Source: Allomyces macrogynus ATCC 38327
Lineage: Eukaryota; Blastocladiomycota; Blastocladiomycetes; Blastocladiales; Blastocladiaceae
Assembly: GCA_000151295.1 (NCBI GenBank)
Contig: GG745331.1
Coordinates: 1,291,107-1,347,071 of the forward strand
Direction: 5' to 3'
Length of the DNA stretch: 55,965 nt
In this document: piece after piece, positions 1 through 10,537 of the stretch
How the letters are laid out: every line of letters starts with the position of its first letter
Numbering within the stretch: position 1 is the stretch's first letter
Notes under the pieces: model-generated
The model's database searches: none
What the model was told of the DNA's origin: nothing
The model's input: the letters and a program-made list of their open reading frames with translations, nothing else
Program-made: the position numbers and the translations under genes

Positions 1-346
1 TTCCGGCCCAGGGACGGCCGTACGGGTGGTCGAAATGGCCCATGACGCCGCGGTTGGCCCAGACGTCGAGCTCTTGCATGAGCAGGTCGCGCGTGCCGCG
101 CGGCTGCAGGCCCAGACTGTTGCCGCACAGGTAGACGACCTTGTCGGCATGAGCGCTGGCCGCGGCCGTGCCCGCCGCGGGGGCCGGGTAAGCGGGGAGC
201 AGGAAGTCGTTGCGCAGGGCGCGCAGCGGGTCGGCCGCATCGAGGTGCGCGGCAAACTGCGGCGACGCAAGGTCGAGCCGCGCGGCGGTCGCTTCGGCGC
301 GCAGCTGGTCGAGCGGGTGCGCGGCGGTCGTGGTGGTCGTGGCCAT
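1..346 (-). CDS. BNA5: Kynureninase, N-terminal part (runs off left edge)
   Basis: Reading leftward from the ATG at 346 gives 115 codons without a stop to the window edge. About 20 residues of Thr/Ala-rich leader are followed by a block with YLCGNSLGLQPR near residue 70 and then an Asp-Val-Trp-Ala-Asn-Arg segment, the conserved N-terminal part of kynureninase. The family is a PLP-dependent cytosolic enzyme that splits kynurenine and 3-hydroxykynurenine to anthranilate or 3-hydroxyanthranilate plus alanine, in tryptophan breakdown and de novo NAD synthesis. The PLP-binding lysine lies outside the window, so intactness cannot be judged. The gene is transcribed divergently from the Rcf2-like gene at 916. 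No intron is seen in the visible part. Identification rests mainly on the GNSLGLQP motif. Confidence 0.88.
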   Translation of the reverse strand, partial: MATTTTTAAHPLDQLRAEATAARLDLASPQFAAHLDAADPLRALRNDFLLPAYPAPAAGTAAASAHADKVVYLCGNSLGLQPRGTRDLLMQELDVWANRGVMGHFDHPYGRPWAG

Positions 347-915
347 GACGGGTGGGGTCGTGGTGGCCGGTGGTTGGGAGAGAAGATGCCGCAGACAGCA
401 GCGACAACGACGCGATTGGGCGAGATCGCCAGCGATGGATCCATTTTCTTCGCATCTGGAAGAACCCTCGGCGTGGCGCAGCACGACCCCAACCGGAACA
501 GCTCATTGCCCTGCCACGCCTGTCAGCTAAATGGAAGCAGCCTGGGTCTTCGCAAGCCAGGCGAAACTGATGAGACACCACAGTTTGCGGTGAGTGTTTG
601 GCTGGCCGCAGCGTCACACTTCTCGTGACCGAGCTGCTCTGCAACCGCACACAACAACCGACAAAACGACCGACCAGACGCCACCACCGTCTAGTTGGCG
701 GCGGCAAACGACAGCGCGCGCCCATTTACATCTTCATCCCTGCCTTGGACCCACCCCCGCTGCCCAGGACAAGACCGTGCGCACCGACCCCCTCTCGTTC
801 TCTTGTTGCATCTCCCCTCGCGCTCTCGTCGACTTTGATCTTTGAACCGGACCAGACCACTGATCTGATCAGCACCACGACTTCGATCAACTCCTTCAAC
901 CATCCAGCAGCAACC
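347..915. promoter_or_regulatory. Divergent intergenic region, kynureninase / RCF2-like
   Basis: This 569-base gap separates two genes transcribed away from each other, so both promoters must lie here. The part next to 916 is C/T-rich, as is common in fungal 5' leaders. No clear TATA box or repeated operator is visible. Confidence 0.5.
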
Positions 916-1798
916 ATGTCGTCGCCCAGCAGCCCGTCAGACTCGGACGCTGCAGCCGCGCCCGCCGTGCTCAACGAGATCCCCTACGTCAAGGGTGTGC
1001 ACTCGGCGATCGAGGAGAAGAAGCGCCAAGAAGAGTTTGACGCGCTGATCCGCGAGTACGCGTTCCGTGGCGGTGTTATTGGCCTTGCCGTCGGTGTGGT
1101 ACGTGTGACCACGCAACGCGACAACCGTACAGCCACGGAGTAACCTGACGCCGACCCGCACACGGCGATCATGACAATGTAGGCCGGCGTTATGATCGGC
1201 TCGCGCATCTCGACCAACTTCAACGCGCTCACGACGCCGTTCAAGGTCTTCCTGATCTCGTCCGCGGCCACGGCCGGTTTGGTCATTGAGGGCGAGCGCG
1301 CCACGTTCCACTCGCCGGCGTCGCGGTACCACTACCACCAGGTGCTGCAGGAGCAAGTGCATGCGGCCGAGCACCACGAGCAGGTGCAGGAGTCGGCGCT
1401 CGACCAGGCGCGCGACTGGGCGCTCGACCACCGGTACCAGCTGACGCTCGGTATTTGGGTCGCCGCGATGGGGTACGTCTCTGCATCGTTCTCCACCAGA
1501 TTGCTTGTGAACTCGATGTCTCACCGCGACCCTCCACGTCGTCTCCAGGGGCTCGTTCTTCTCGCTCTACCGCAACAAGAACCTCGGCATGGGCCAGAAA
1601 ATTGTGCAGGCGCGTGTCTACGCGCAGGGTGCCGTGCTCGCCGCGCTCATGGCCACGGCCGGTCTGCAGGCGCTCGGCAGCAAGAAGCCGCGCGGGCACC
1701 ACGCGCCGCAGGCCTACCTCTACCCGTGGGAGGTCGAGGAGCAGGACAAGCTCAAGGTCGCGGCCGCGGCGTCGGGCAACGCGCCCAAGTCGGCGTAA
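916..1798 (+). CDS. RCF2: Respiratory supercomplex factor 2-like protein (HIG1 domain)
   Basis: Three exons (916-1098, 1183-1472, 1549-1798) give about 240 residues; both introns open with GTACGT. Residues 50-110 hold a glycine-rich hydrophobic hairpin ending in a GERATFHS-like segment, as in yeast Rcf2 after its first membrane pair. The C-terminal HIG1 domain carries QKIVQARVYAQG (residues 174-185) followed by a second hydrophobic stretch. Yeast Rcf2 (224 residues) sits in the inner mitochondrial membrane and helps assemble and tune cytochrome c oxidase in III-IV supercomplexes; the same role is inferred here. The tail is charged, with a YPWEVEEQDK-like region. The start at 916 follows a purine at -3 and gives the expected N-terminal length. 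A HIG1 protein of the Rcf1 type is less likely because of the two-hairpin layout. Confidence 0.85.
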
Positions 1799-2245
1799 GC
1801 GGACCGTGGAGAGAGAAAGAGAGTGACGAGCTCTTAGTTCATACTTTGTTGATGCGTCGCGGCGCCGAGCCAAACAACAAACTTGTGTGCGCGTGTAGTT
1901 CGTGCGAGCCGCCCAATGTCCCTTGACCGGGCGGGAGAAAAGAGAACGATGGGACCTGATCGCGCCAGTGATGGGTTTTGGAAATGGACAACAGTGGTAA
2001 TTGGAATCAAGTGCTTTGTAGAAACTGGTGAGTGCAGGAGAGACTGGAGACCTGGCTAGCGAGGGCTGGTCTTCCAAGTCACTCAGTTTCACCTCCATGG
2101 CTTCGCCCGCCTTTTCGTGGGGTTTGTTTCACCAGCTCAGCCTTTTCGTCGCCCAGGAACATGGCGGCAACACCTGCATGGGTCGGGTCCCTCATTCTCT
2201 CTCCGTCTTGACCGCCCACCAGTTTGCTCGAAGGGTAAAATCAGA
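1799..2245. other. Intergenic, RCF2-like 3' end to SET gene 1
   Basis: A 447-base stretch between two genes on the same strand. It must hold the RCF2-like 3' untranslated region and the SET gene 1 promoter. I see no RNA gene, repeat or plausible coding exon. Confidence 0.5.
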
Positions 2246-3016
2246 ATGTCGATGCCTGCCGCCGATGCGTACAAGCCGTCGCACCCGGACCGGTTCAAGG
2301 TCGTTTTTGGCAAGGAGGACTTCAGGTACGTGCGTGGCAAGGAAACGCTCTCAGAAAACCAGTGACGCTAACTGCAGCGGAGCCACAAATCTACAGCTCG
2401 AAGCTCGTCGCGACGCGCGCCTTTGCCAAGGGCGAGGTAATTGCCAAGGTTGACACGGCTGGCGCGGTGGCAGAGTCGGAGAAGCGGTACTCGACGATTC
2501 AAGTTGGCAAGGACAAGCATGCCCAGGTCACGTCCGACCTAGTACGGTTTCATTGATCCGAGCTGCTGAGCTGGTGCTGTCGGTCGCGATCAAGTTCCTG
2601 ATCAGATCTTCAATTCTGATAGGTGTACATGAATCATTCGTGCAACCCGTCGGCCGACTTTGACGCTCCGAACATGGCCTTGATCGCCACGCAGGGTAAG
2701 GGTTATTGGTGAGCGCATATCATTCATGGTTGTCTCGACATGGACTCGGGTGGCGGGCAGTCAGTAATCGAGGATGCGCATTTATCCAATCATTCCGTAA
2801 TCCATAGACATCGCTGTGGGCGACGATCTGTCCTTTTTCTACCCGTCGTCCGAGTGGGACATGGACCAGCCGTTTGATTGCTGGTGTGGTGCGTCGCAGT
2901 GCATCATGCGTGTGGAGGGCGCCAAGCACGTTCCTGCTGACGTGCTGAACCGGTACTCGCTCACGCCGCACATCCAAGAGCTCAAGGCTGAGCAGGAAGC
3001 GGAGCACCACAAGTAG
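2246..3016 (+). CDS. Short SET-domain protein, tandem copy 1
   Basis: Four exons (2246-2325, 2397-2541, 2623-2695, 2808-3016) encode 168 residues. The product is almost only a SET domain: an N-terminal strand region (FKVVFGKEDF), the cofactor-site motif YMNHSCNPSADF, GDDLSFFYPSSEWDM, and a post-SET zinc cluster CWCGASQC. It belongs to a family of short fungal and bacterial SET proteins sharing the FFYPS-EWDM-QPFDC signature. SET domains transfer methyl groups from S-adenosylmethionine to lysine; the substrate of this family is unknown to me. Exon phases and positions match copy 2 at 4409 exactly (exon 3 is 73 nt in both), so the pair arose by duplication. The C-terminus is a short helix rich in Glu. 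The first ATG of an ATG-TCG-ATG pair was chosen; a start two codons later is possible. Confidence 0.85.
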
Positions 3017-4408
3017 ATTGTGACGCCGCAGGGCATGGCCAGTCCTGAAAGGGGTGCCATTACCGGAACTGACCATCCTCTGTCCATCCAATACAACCAG
3101 AGACAGTCGTTTTGATGTTCTCCTGCCTCTGTTGGCTCGGTTCTTGTGGGAGAGAATGGAGCACGAATTGCCCTTCTCCGCCTGGGAGTTATTGTTCATT
3201 CCCGGATCACTGTTCTGAGTCGTGGCTGCCTCAGACCAGGTCGCGCACAGGCAAGCGCGCGTCGACTCGCTCTGCGCCCTTGCTTCTTCCCGCATCACAC
3301 GTGGGCAACACCACCGATCGACGTGTTGCCAGTGTCGCCTGGCCAAAACGCGCAAAATCGCAATTTTACACGCGACTCCCGCACTGACCAACGGTCGCCT
3401 TCGCCTCTCGCCTCGATTGAGAGCAACGGGCACAGTATGGTGAGCGGGCGTAGCACGAGCAAGAGCACTGAATGTGCGATCAAATGGCCATCATTACTTG
3501 CGCGGTCTGTGCTCGACACGGGTCCAACGTTCGACCGGGTTTGCCCGTGCCTGCGCGTGTGTTTTTGATCGGGAGGCCTCTCGAACACGCGAGCTTCCTG
3601 TGGTTCGTGTCATTCGTGCTTGTTGCCACACCAAGCACGCGGCACGCGCGGCACCCAAGCAAAACCAGTCGAACCCCCTTGTCTCGCCCTGTCTCCCAAA
3701 TTCGTCAAAATGTCGCGCGCACCATGGATCACGACGCGCGCGCGCTGCCACTTCCCGCAAACTTCATCCATCAATTCCAATCACCAGCTGCCAGTCGCCC
3801 CAGCGTTGCGCGGCGAGGCGTCCGCCGAGAACGTTTTTGACGGAGCAACCCGACACCGCCGCTGAACCCCGGAAACCGCGGATGCACGCCATGGTTCGGT
3901 GGGCTGGCCCGTCGGCACGATAAATATTGTATTTCGGTTGCTGCCCGTGCTCGGTCGTGCACTCTCCCTCCTTGCCAACCCCGACCCTCGTGCAACAGGT
4001 ACTGCAAGCTTGGACCATGTTTCACAACCAGCACCACCTCTGCCGTATGCTCCGTGCTCGCGTGGCAGACCAGGACGCACGCGCACGACGGTCGCGAGGC
4101 GGCGTCTCCGACGCGCCGCGATCGCACGTTGGAGCTGGAGGAGAGAGAAGACGCGTCGCTCGCCATTCGATCCGTCGGTTCCGTTCCGTCTCGGTCCCCG
4201 TCCAAGTCGCGCTCATGCGTCATGGCGTGCCTGGACCGGGCTTGGATCGTTTGCGCGCCTCCTCACCAGCCCTCTTCGCCGAGGAGCGAGTCTGTCGCGT
4301 GCGGGTCTGACAAAGCGGATGAACCACCCGCACCGAGCGCCATTCTGACCCGTTCTCCTCTCTGGATTGCGCACCTCCCATCCACCAGGTGGCCATTTCT
4401 TTGCAACC
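3017..4408. other. Intergenic between the two SET genes
   Basis: A 1.39-kb gap with no exon I can support. An AT-rich patch around 3918-3932 contains a TAAATATT-like element about 480 bases before the copy 2 ATG. The region is otherwise GC-rich and shows no obvious leftover of a third SET copy. Confidence 0.45.
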
Positions 4409-5252
4409 ATGTCGACGACCACGACCGCTTCCGCTGCTACCGCTGAACTCGCGCCGACCGTGGCAGCCGCGCGCAATGCCGCCGCGTACAAACCCACGCA
4501 CCCGGCGTTGTTCAAGGTCGTGTTTGGCAAGCAGGACTTCAGGTGCGTGCGAGTGATCGGCGGCGGCGCTCGCAGGCGCGCCCGCACGGTGTTTTTATTG
4601 TTGCGAGGATTGTGCATGACACTGCGATGCTGCTGACAACGTGCGCGGGGGTTTGGGCGCATTGGTTGCATAGCTCGAAGCTCGTGACGACGCGCTCGTT
4701 TGCCAAGGGCGAGGTCGTGGCCAAGATCGAGGGCACGACGTTTGCCAAGAAGCGGTACACGACGGTGCAGGTCGGCAAGGACTCGCACATTGAGCTCAAC
4801 TCGGACCTGGTGCGTCGTTTCCGATGCGGCGAATGAATGCGAATGGCGAGTATAGACTGATCGGTGGTTCGTTTAATCCAGGTCTACATGAACCACTCGT
4901 GCAACCCGTCGGCAAGCATGGATACGGACCAGATGGCCGTTGTTGCGACGCGTGGTACGATACGCTTTGTCGACCGCGAATATGGACCGTTGCCATCCAC
5001 GATCCTGACGCTTTTGATTTGACCCGACGTGTAGACCTCGCTGCGGGCGACGAGCTCACCTTCTTCTACCCGTCGTCCGAGTGGGACATGGACCAGCCCT
5101 TCGACTGCTGGTGCGGCGCGCCGCTGTGCATCAAGCGCGTGCAGGGCGCCAAGCACATCCCCGCCGACGTGCTGAGCCGGTACTGGGTCGCGTCGCACAT
5201 CAAGGCGCTCAAAGACGAGCAGGTCAAGGCCGAGCAGGCGGTGCGCAAGTAG
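4409..5252 (+). CDS. Short SET-domain protein, tandem copy 2
   Basis: Four exons (4409-4542, 4674-4809, 4882-4954, 5035-5252) encode 186 residues. It has the same architecture as copy 1: FKVVFGKQDF, YMNHSCNPSASM, GDELTFFYPSSEWDM and the post-SET cluster CWCGAPLC. It differs by a longer Thr/Ala-rich N-terminus of about 18 residues and a more basic C-terminus. The SET fold and the catalytic Tyr of the FFY element look intact, so both copies may be active lysine methyltransferases. All three introns interrupt the same codons as in copy 1, while their sequences and lengths differ. The duplication is therefore not very recent. The substrate cannot be inferred. Confidence 0.87.
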
Positions 5253-5634
5253 ATTGCTCTCGTTGGGGGGCCTCCGTCAGGAACGGCGGCTAATTCGACT
5301 CGTGATATCATATGCGTTTTTTTCCTCGCTGGCGGCAGGCGAAGCGTCGAGACACCTCGCGCACGACGTGGCCGCACCGCTGTTGCGAGTGGGTATTTCT
5401 TTTGCACATTTTTCGTTGAAACACTTGTATTGTGCGCGTTCTTTTCGTTCGCGATCGACAGCACTGCGGCACCGGCGAGGTGGTGGTGCTCGCCCACAGG
5501 AGGTGACGTGACAAACAGATCGGCGCGGGACATTGGCGTGACTTCCACACTGTCCCGCGGCATGGCAACCAAGTTGATCAAAATCGAATCTCGCTGGCCA
5601 TTGAACTTGCCGACTTCACAAAGCACGCACCAAG
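5253..5634. other. Intergenic, SET gene 2 to mS41
   Basis: A 382-base stretch between two genes on the same strand; nothing beyond expected untranslated and promoter sequence is seen. Confidence 0.45.
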
Positions 5635-6261
5635 ATGATCCCAGCACTCCGACTTGGCGCACGGCAATTCTCGACGTCGGTTGTCAAGTCCGCGCAGGTG
5701 GCCCGCCCGGTTCCGCCACCGAAAGGTCGGTCACCAGTCATTCACCAACCTCCCAGCCATCCGCCAATTCATCAACACTCGGCCGGGCCGACTCGTTCTG
5801 GCACCTCCCCCCCCCCCCCCCGTCCCCCCCCGTCGTATCCGGAACGGCGTGAGCTGTGAAGCGGGGCCAAGGGGACTTGGGCACGGCGGTGTGCTGGACC
5901 TAGAGTTCCGATTAATTCGAAAATTGACAGGGGGTCGCTGCAACACTGTATCGGACGATTAGGCGATGTCAAGGACGTCAAGTCGTTCCTGTACTACATT
6001 GGCCGCAACATGGAGCCCCTCGCGAGCAAGATTCCGGTATGCCTGCGCCATCAGCCGCGCACGAACGTCCACCGATTTCGGTCCGATTGACGCCGATGTG
6101 TGCGAACGTAGAGCTGGGACGCCATGTTCACCATGGACACGCACGCGCTCAAGTCGCTGGGGCTCAACCCGCGCCAGCGCAAGTACCTGCTGCTGTGGGC
6201 GGAGCGGTACCGGCAGGGCCGCGAGCTGAGCGTGATCAAGAACAGCGGCAAGCGCAAGTGA
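5635..6261 (+). CDS. FYV4: Mitochondrial small-subunit ribosomal protein mS41 (IGR motif)
   Basis: Three exons (5635-5725, 5963-6036, 6112-6261) encode 104 residues. The first exon is a typical mitochondrial leader (MIPALRLGARQFSTS). The second carries the family-defining IGR motif in SFLYYIGRNMEPLASKIP, and the third LGLNPRQRKYLLLWAERYRQG, matching the IGR domain of yeast Fyv4. Fyv4/mS41 is a component of the fungal mitochondrial ribosome small subunit. The exon 1-2 junction uses the acceptor GATTAG at 5957-5962, chosen because it restores the reading frame KGDVKDVK; an earlier CAG would not. Intron 1 (237 nt) contains a 15-base C run. The gene ends about 1.36 kb before PEP carboxykinase. 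Confidence 0.88.
5807..5821 (+). repeat. C15 homopolymer in mS41 intron 1
   Basis: Fifteen consecutive C, followed after GT by eight more C (5824-5831). It lies inside intron 1 of the mS41 gene. Its length is likely to vary between isolates or between sequencing methods. Confidence 0.9.
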
Positions 6262-6772
6262 GCAGTAGCGGTCATGGCGTGTGTTGATGTTTAATTCTCG
6301 TGCGGCAAGTATATTGACATGTTTAGGCCCCGTTTCGCCTGCTAATGTGTTCCAGACGATGGCCAACACCATCGGGTCCCGGGCCGCGCTGCAGTCGTTG
6401 TTGACTTTTCGTTCGCGAACCGCGGGCTGGGTGCGAGAATGGTGAGCGATCTCTCCGCGAGACGCTGCGAGTCCGTCGCGGTCAGGTAAAGAGGTGGGTC
6501 AACAATGGCGAACCTGTCGTGAACATTGCATGGCGGATCAGTTCGTCTATCGGCGCGCGCCGCGCGCGACACATCTTCGTCGCGCAGCGTCCGTTTCCCT
6601 TCGACCATCGCGTGCCGTATTCGTATCTCCTCACCGGAACCGTTTTGAGCGCGCTCTCATCGCAAACGACCTTCGACCCACACAGGGAGGATCAGGTCGT
6701 GATCGCGGTGCCAAAACCGTTCCTCGCGCTCCTTCACAACACCGTCGCACCGCGCGAGCAGGGACAGCTCTG

Positions 6773-6812
6773 ACCGACCACCACCGACCACCACCGACCA
6801 CCACCGACCACC
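6773..6812. repeat. 10-bp tandem repeat, four copies
   Basis: Four perfect head-to-tail copies of ACCGACCACC. It lies about 800 bases upstream of the PCK start and has no coding meaning that I can see. Confidence 0.85.
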
Positions 6813-7516
6813 GCACCAACCAGCGAGATCAGGACGCGGTGCGCCGCTGGGGGGTCGGGTCCGGTCGTCCGCTCCTGCCGGCGCGTGCCGGTGCGGCGGC
6901 GAGGTCATGGGGAGGTCCGGCCCGACGAAACGAAACAGCGGAGCAGGTCGTTGCGGCTCTGGCCGCCGGCGCGTCTCCGTGGACGCGCCGAGCGGCGGGC
7001 CGCGGCCGGGGAGGCGCTGACCAAGGTCAAAAGGCGGCGCGCTAAATAACGACCACGCTTTGCATCATCCTTGCTCCGACGATGACCTTTCCTGACCCTT
7101 TCGCAGCACAAAACGAAATGAAAGCAGCAAGGTCAAAAAGCTCAACCTTTTGCGTGCTGCAAAGGCAATTAAGCTGCGGCCTGCAGCTCAAGAGAAACAG
7201 GAATGCGCACGTGCGATGCCTGCATCTCCCTGCAGGAGAGGCCCCGGGAGAGGACGCCACTTGAGCGTCGTGACTTGAACGTCAGCCAAGGCCCGGTTCC
7301 TTCCGAAACGGGGGCACGGCCGGGCAGTTTCGGGCTTCCAGCGCGCCAAACCTGTCGCCCACAGTGTCCCCCACGGTCGCGCGCTGCCGCTCGACACGTC
7401 GCGAACCTGGCCCAACTGGCCAAAACTGGCCACGACGGGCCGGCTGTGGCCGCTCGCGCGTCGAGCCGCTGCAACACCGTCTCAAACCTCTCCAACCCAC
7501 CGCTCGCGCGCAACCG

Positions 7517-7522
7517 TATAAA
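7517..7522 (+). promoter_or_regulatory. TATA box of PEP carboxykinase
   Basis: TATAAA within CCGTATAAAGGC, 95 bases before the ATG at 7617, in an otherwise GC-rich promoter. Spacing suits a TATA-driven, strongly regulated gene. Confidence 0.7.
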
Positions 7523-7616
7523 GGCGCTCGACCCCCGCGCATCCCGTTCGCGCTCTTCAGGACGTGCCGTTCCCCCTTCTTCCAACAGCACCCCCCGCCG
7601 TTTTTCGCCCGCCACC

Positions 7617-9622
7617 ATGACCTCGATCGCCGAGACGGTTCAGACCGTGCAGGAGCAGCTCCACCAGGAGGCTGGCATCGACTTCACCAAGGAGATCAAG
7701 CACAACCTGTCGGTCGCGCAGCTCTACGAGGATGCGCTCAAGAACGAGCCCGGCACCTTCCTCTCGTCGGCCGGCGCGCTGATCACGTCGTCGGGCGCCA
7801 AGAAGGGTCGCTCGCCGCGCGACAAGCGTATCGTCGAGGAGGAGACGTCGGCCCGCAACGTCTGGTGGGGCCCCGTCAACACCAAGATGTCGGAGTCGGT
7901 CTTCATGGTCAACCGTGAGCGCGCCGTCGACTACCTCAACACCCGCGAGCGCCTGTACGTGCTCGCGCCGTGCTTCGCGTGATCCACGCGTTCCAGAACT
8001 GACCCTTGTGATTCATTTTTTTGCGGACCCACCAGTTACGTCCTTGACGCTGTCCGTATTCACTTTTCCTGTCGTCGTCGTGCTGTTTTGCCCGTTTTCG
8101 CTGCGTTGCTGACTCTGCCGTCGATCCGCAACAGTTCGCCGGCTGGGACACCAAGAACCGCATCAAGGTCCGCGTCGTGTGCGCGCGTGCTTACCACGGT
8201 TCGTATTGCCCGCTCTTGATTCTTCATTTTGGTTTGCGCGTGTGGCACGACACGACGCGACGTGCTTGGTTGTGTTGTGTGTGGCCCGTGCGGGTCCAAC
8301 GCGCTTCGCTTCCTGCCGTCGTCCATTCGTTCATGCAGCGCACTTTCATTTGCTGCCACGGCACGAACAATTGATGAAGAGGCTAAACTCACGCGCATTC
8401 TCGAATCCAACGTCAATTAGCCCTGTTTATGCGCAACATGCTGATCCGCCCGACCGAGGAGGAGCTGGCCAACTTCGGCTCGCCCGACTTCACCATCTTC
8501 AACGCTGGTCAGTTCCCGGCCAACCGCTACACGACGGGCATGACGTCGACGACCTCGGTCTCGATCAACTTCAAGCGCCGCGAAATGGTCATTCTCGGCA
8601 CGCAGTACGCTGGCGAGATGAAGAAGGGTGTCTTCACGATCATGCACTACTTGATGCCCAAGGCTGGCGTGCTCTCGCTGCACTCGTCGGCCAACGAGGG
8701 CCCCGACGGCGACGTCTCGCTCTTCTTTGGTCTCTCGGGCACGGGCAAGACGACGCTCTCGGCCGACCCGCACCGCTACCTGATCGGCGATGACGAGCAC
8801 TGCTGGTCGGACGACGGTATCTTCAACATCGAGGGGGGTTGCTACGCCAAGTGCATTGACCTGTCGGCCGAGAAGGAGCCCGAGATCTTCAACGCGATCC
8901 GCTTCGGCTCGGTCCTCGAGAACGTTGTCTTCCACCCGCAGACGCGTCTCGTCGACTACACCGACAAGTCGATCACCGAGAACACGCGCTGCGCTTACCC
9001 GATCGAGTACATCCCGAACGCCAAGCTGCCGTGCGTCGGTGGCCACCCCAAGAACATCATCCTGCTCACTTGCGATGCATTTGGCGTGCTTCCTCCGGTT
9101 GCGAAGCTCGACCAAAATCAGGCGATGTACCATTTCATCTCGGGTTACACTGCCAAGATTGCCGGTACCGAGGAGGGCGTCACGGAGCCCGAGGCCACCT
9201 TCTCGGCGTGCTTCGGCCAGCCCTTCCTGGTGTGGCACCCGACTAAGTACGCGAACATGCTCGCCGAAAAGATGTCGCAGCACAAGGCTGACGCGTGGTT
9301 GATCAACACGGGCTGGAACGGCGGCAAGTACGGCGTCGGCAAGCGTATTGCGCTGAAGTACTCGCGTGCGATCATCGACGCGATCCACTCGGGCGAGCTC
9401 GCCAAGCAGGAGTACGAGGAGTACCCGGTCTTTGGCCTGCAGATCCCCAAGAAGTGCCCGAACGTGCCCGACAACGTCCTGCACCCCAAGAAGGCTTGGA
9501 CCGGTTCGGCCGCCGAGTTCGACTCGATGGTGCAGAAGCTCGCCAAGCTCTTTGTCGACAACTTCAAGCTCTACCAGGACCAGGCCTCGGCCGCGGTCAT
9601 CAACGCCGGCCCCAAGGTCTAA
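7617..9622 (+). CDS. PCK1: Phosphoenolpyruvate carboxykinase (ATP)
   Basis: Four exons (7617-7954, 8036-8051, 8135-8198, 8421-9622) encode 539 residues, against 549 in yeast. The enzyme converts oxaloacetate and ATP to phosphoenolpyruvate, CO2 and ADP, the first committed step of gluconeogenesis, in the cytosol. Visible signatures are the P-loop GLSGTGKT (residues 243-250), the metal/ATP motif [20 protein letters not shown], the [10 protein letters not shown] segment, and [11 protein letters not shown] after the third intron. Exon 2 is only 16 nt and supplies YVLDA; without it the family sequence LYVLDAFAGWD is broken. Reading straight through the first donor gives a false stop at 7979. The ATG sits in GCCACCATGA, a near-perfect start context. 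No residue known to be essential appears lost. Confidence 0.96.
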
Positions 9623-10537
9623 GTCGGTGGTGCTGCAAGGTGTCGCTGCTCGTGGCCCGATGGGCCAATGTGTCGTCGTGTCGATGCCGGGCCCGCACGC
9701 GAGAGTCGACTGGCTGGTTACGTCGGTCGGGTCTCGCGCTGTAGGCCGGCATGCAGCGGGTGTTTGGTTTCGGTTTGGCTACCGCAAGTAGATTTTTGAA
9801 ATGGCCATCGCGTTTTCTTGTGTCTTTTTTTGTCTGGCTCTGCCGTCCTTGTGGTCATGGCACTACCCCATCCTCTCGTCCTCTTTGGTTCGGTTTGCTT
9901 CCTCGGTTTGCGCTTTCCGTGTAAATAAATAACATTAGCCACATCTTGATTTGATCCTGGTGGTGGTTGCGGAAGCGCTCGGCCACGCTTGATCGTGCTC
10001 CGTCGTGCTCAGCAGCTCACACTCGAGCGAGAAAAGAGCCGTTCGGTCAAGGCTCAGCAAACTTGCATCCAGGCAGCTCTTGCCGAAATCGGTCCACTGC
10101 AGCCCGGTGTGTTGCGTTCGCGCTGCTTTTGTTGCTGAGATGCAATCTCCAAGCGCCTGTCGCGTGCGTGGGCGCGTCCCCGAGGGGATAACTTTTGCTC
10201 GCTGCGCGCAGCGGACCGCGTGCTCGAGATGGGACGGACTATGAGTTGATTTCATGGTGATGCTCGAACAATGAGGGTTAGGCTGGCTGATGTGGCGAGC
10301 CAAGAGGCGTGTGAGCTCTGAAATGGCAGGCCCCAACCAGCTCTCACGCCGGTTGTTGTTGCTCCACCCCTTCGTCCCGCTCTTCGAGCACCCGCGCCGT
10401 CTTCTCTTCTCCCCTCCTTCGCGTCCTTCGCCGGCAGAAGACCCACACGCGTCGTCCCGGCTTACCATCTGCCTGCAACCGGACGCGCCGCGCGTACTGT
10501 TAAGCCTGCCAGCTGCACCAGTCAACCTGCCAACATC
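9623..10537. other. Intergenic, PCK 3' end to acyl-CoA synthetase 1
   Basis: A 915-base gap. AATAAA at 9924-9929, about 300 bases past the PCK stop, is a likely polyadenylation signal. The remainder is presumably the promoter of the first acyl-CoA synthetase. No additional gene is supported. Confidence 0.5.

Larger units (their letters stand above)
6262..7616. promoter_or_regulatory. PEP carboxykinase upstream region
   Basis: A 1.36-kb region upstream of PCK with no convincing exon. It contains a 10-bp tandem repeat (6773-6812), two AACTGGCC boxes ten bases apart (7414-7421, 7424-7431) with further GGCC palindromes up to about 7450, and a TATA box near the gene. Strong carbon-source regulation is known for PCK genes, so these are candidate control elements; no factor can be named from sequence alone. 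Confidence 0.45.

Noticed and set aside
6494..7045. 183-codon open frame upstream of PCK
   Set aside because: Arg/Ala/Thr-rich, includes the 10-bp tandem repeat, and has no recognisable domain; treated as intergenic.
7955..7981. Premature stop in PEP carboxykinase
   Set aside because: The stop lies inside intron 1; the GTACGT donor and the downstream microexon restore the family sequence.
8417..9484. 355-codon open frame antisense to PEP carboxykinase
   Set aside because: It mirrors the GC-rich third positions of PCK, which is certain on the other strand, and shows no family-like sequence.
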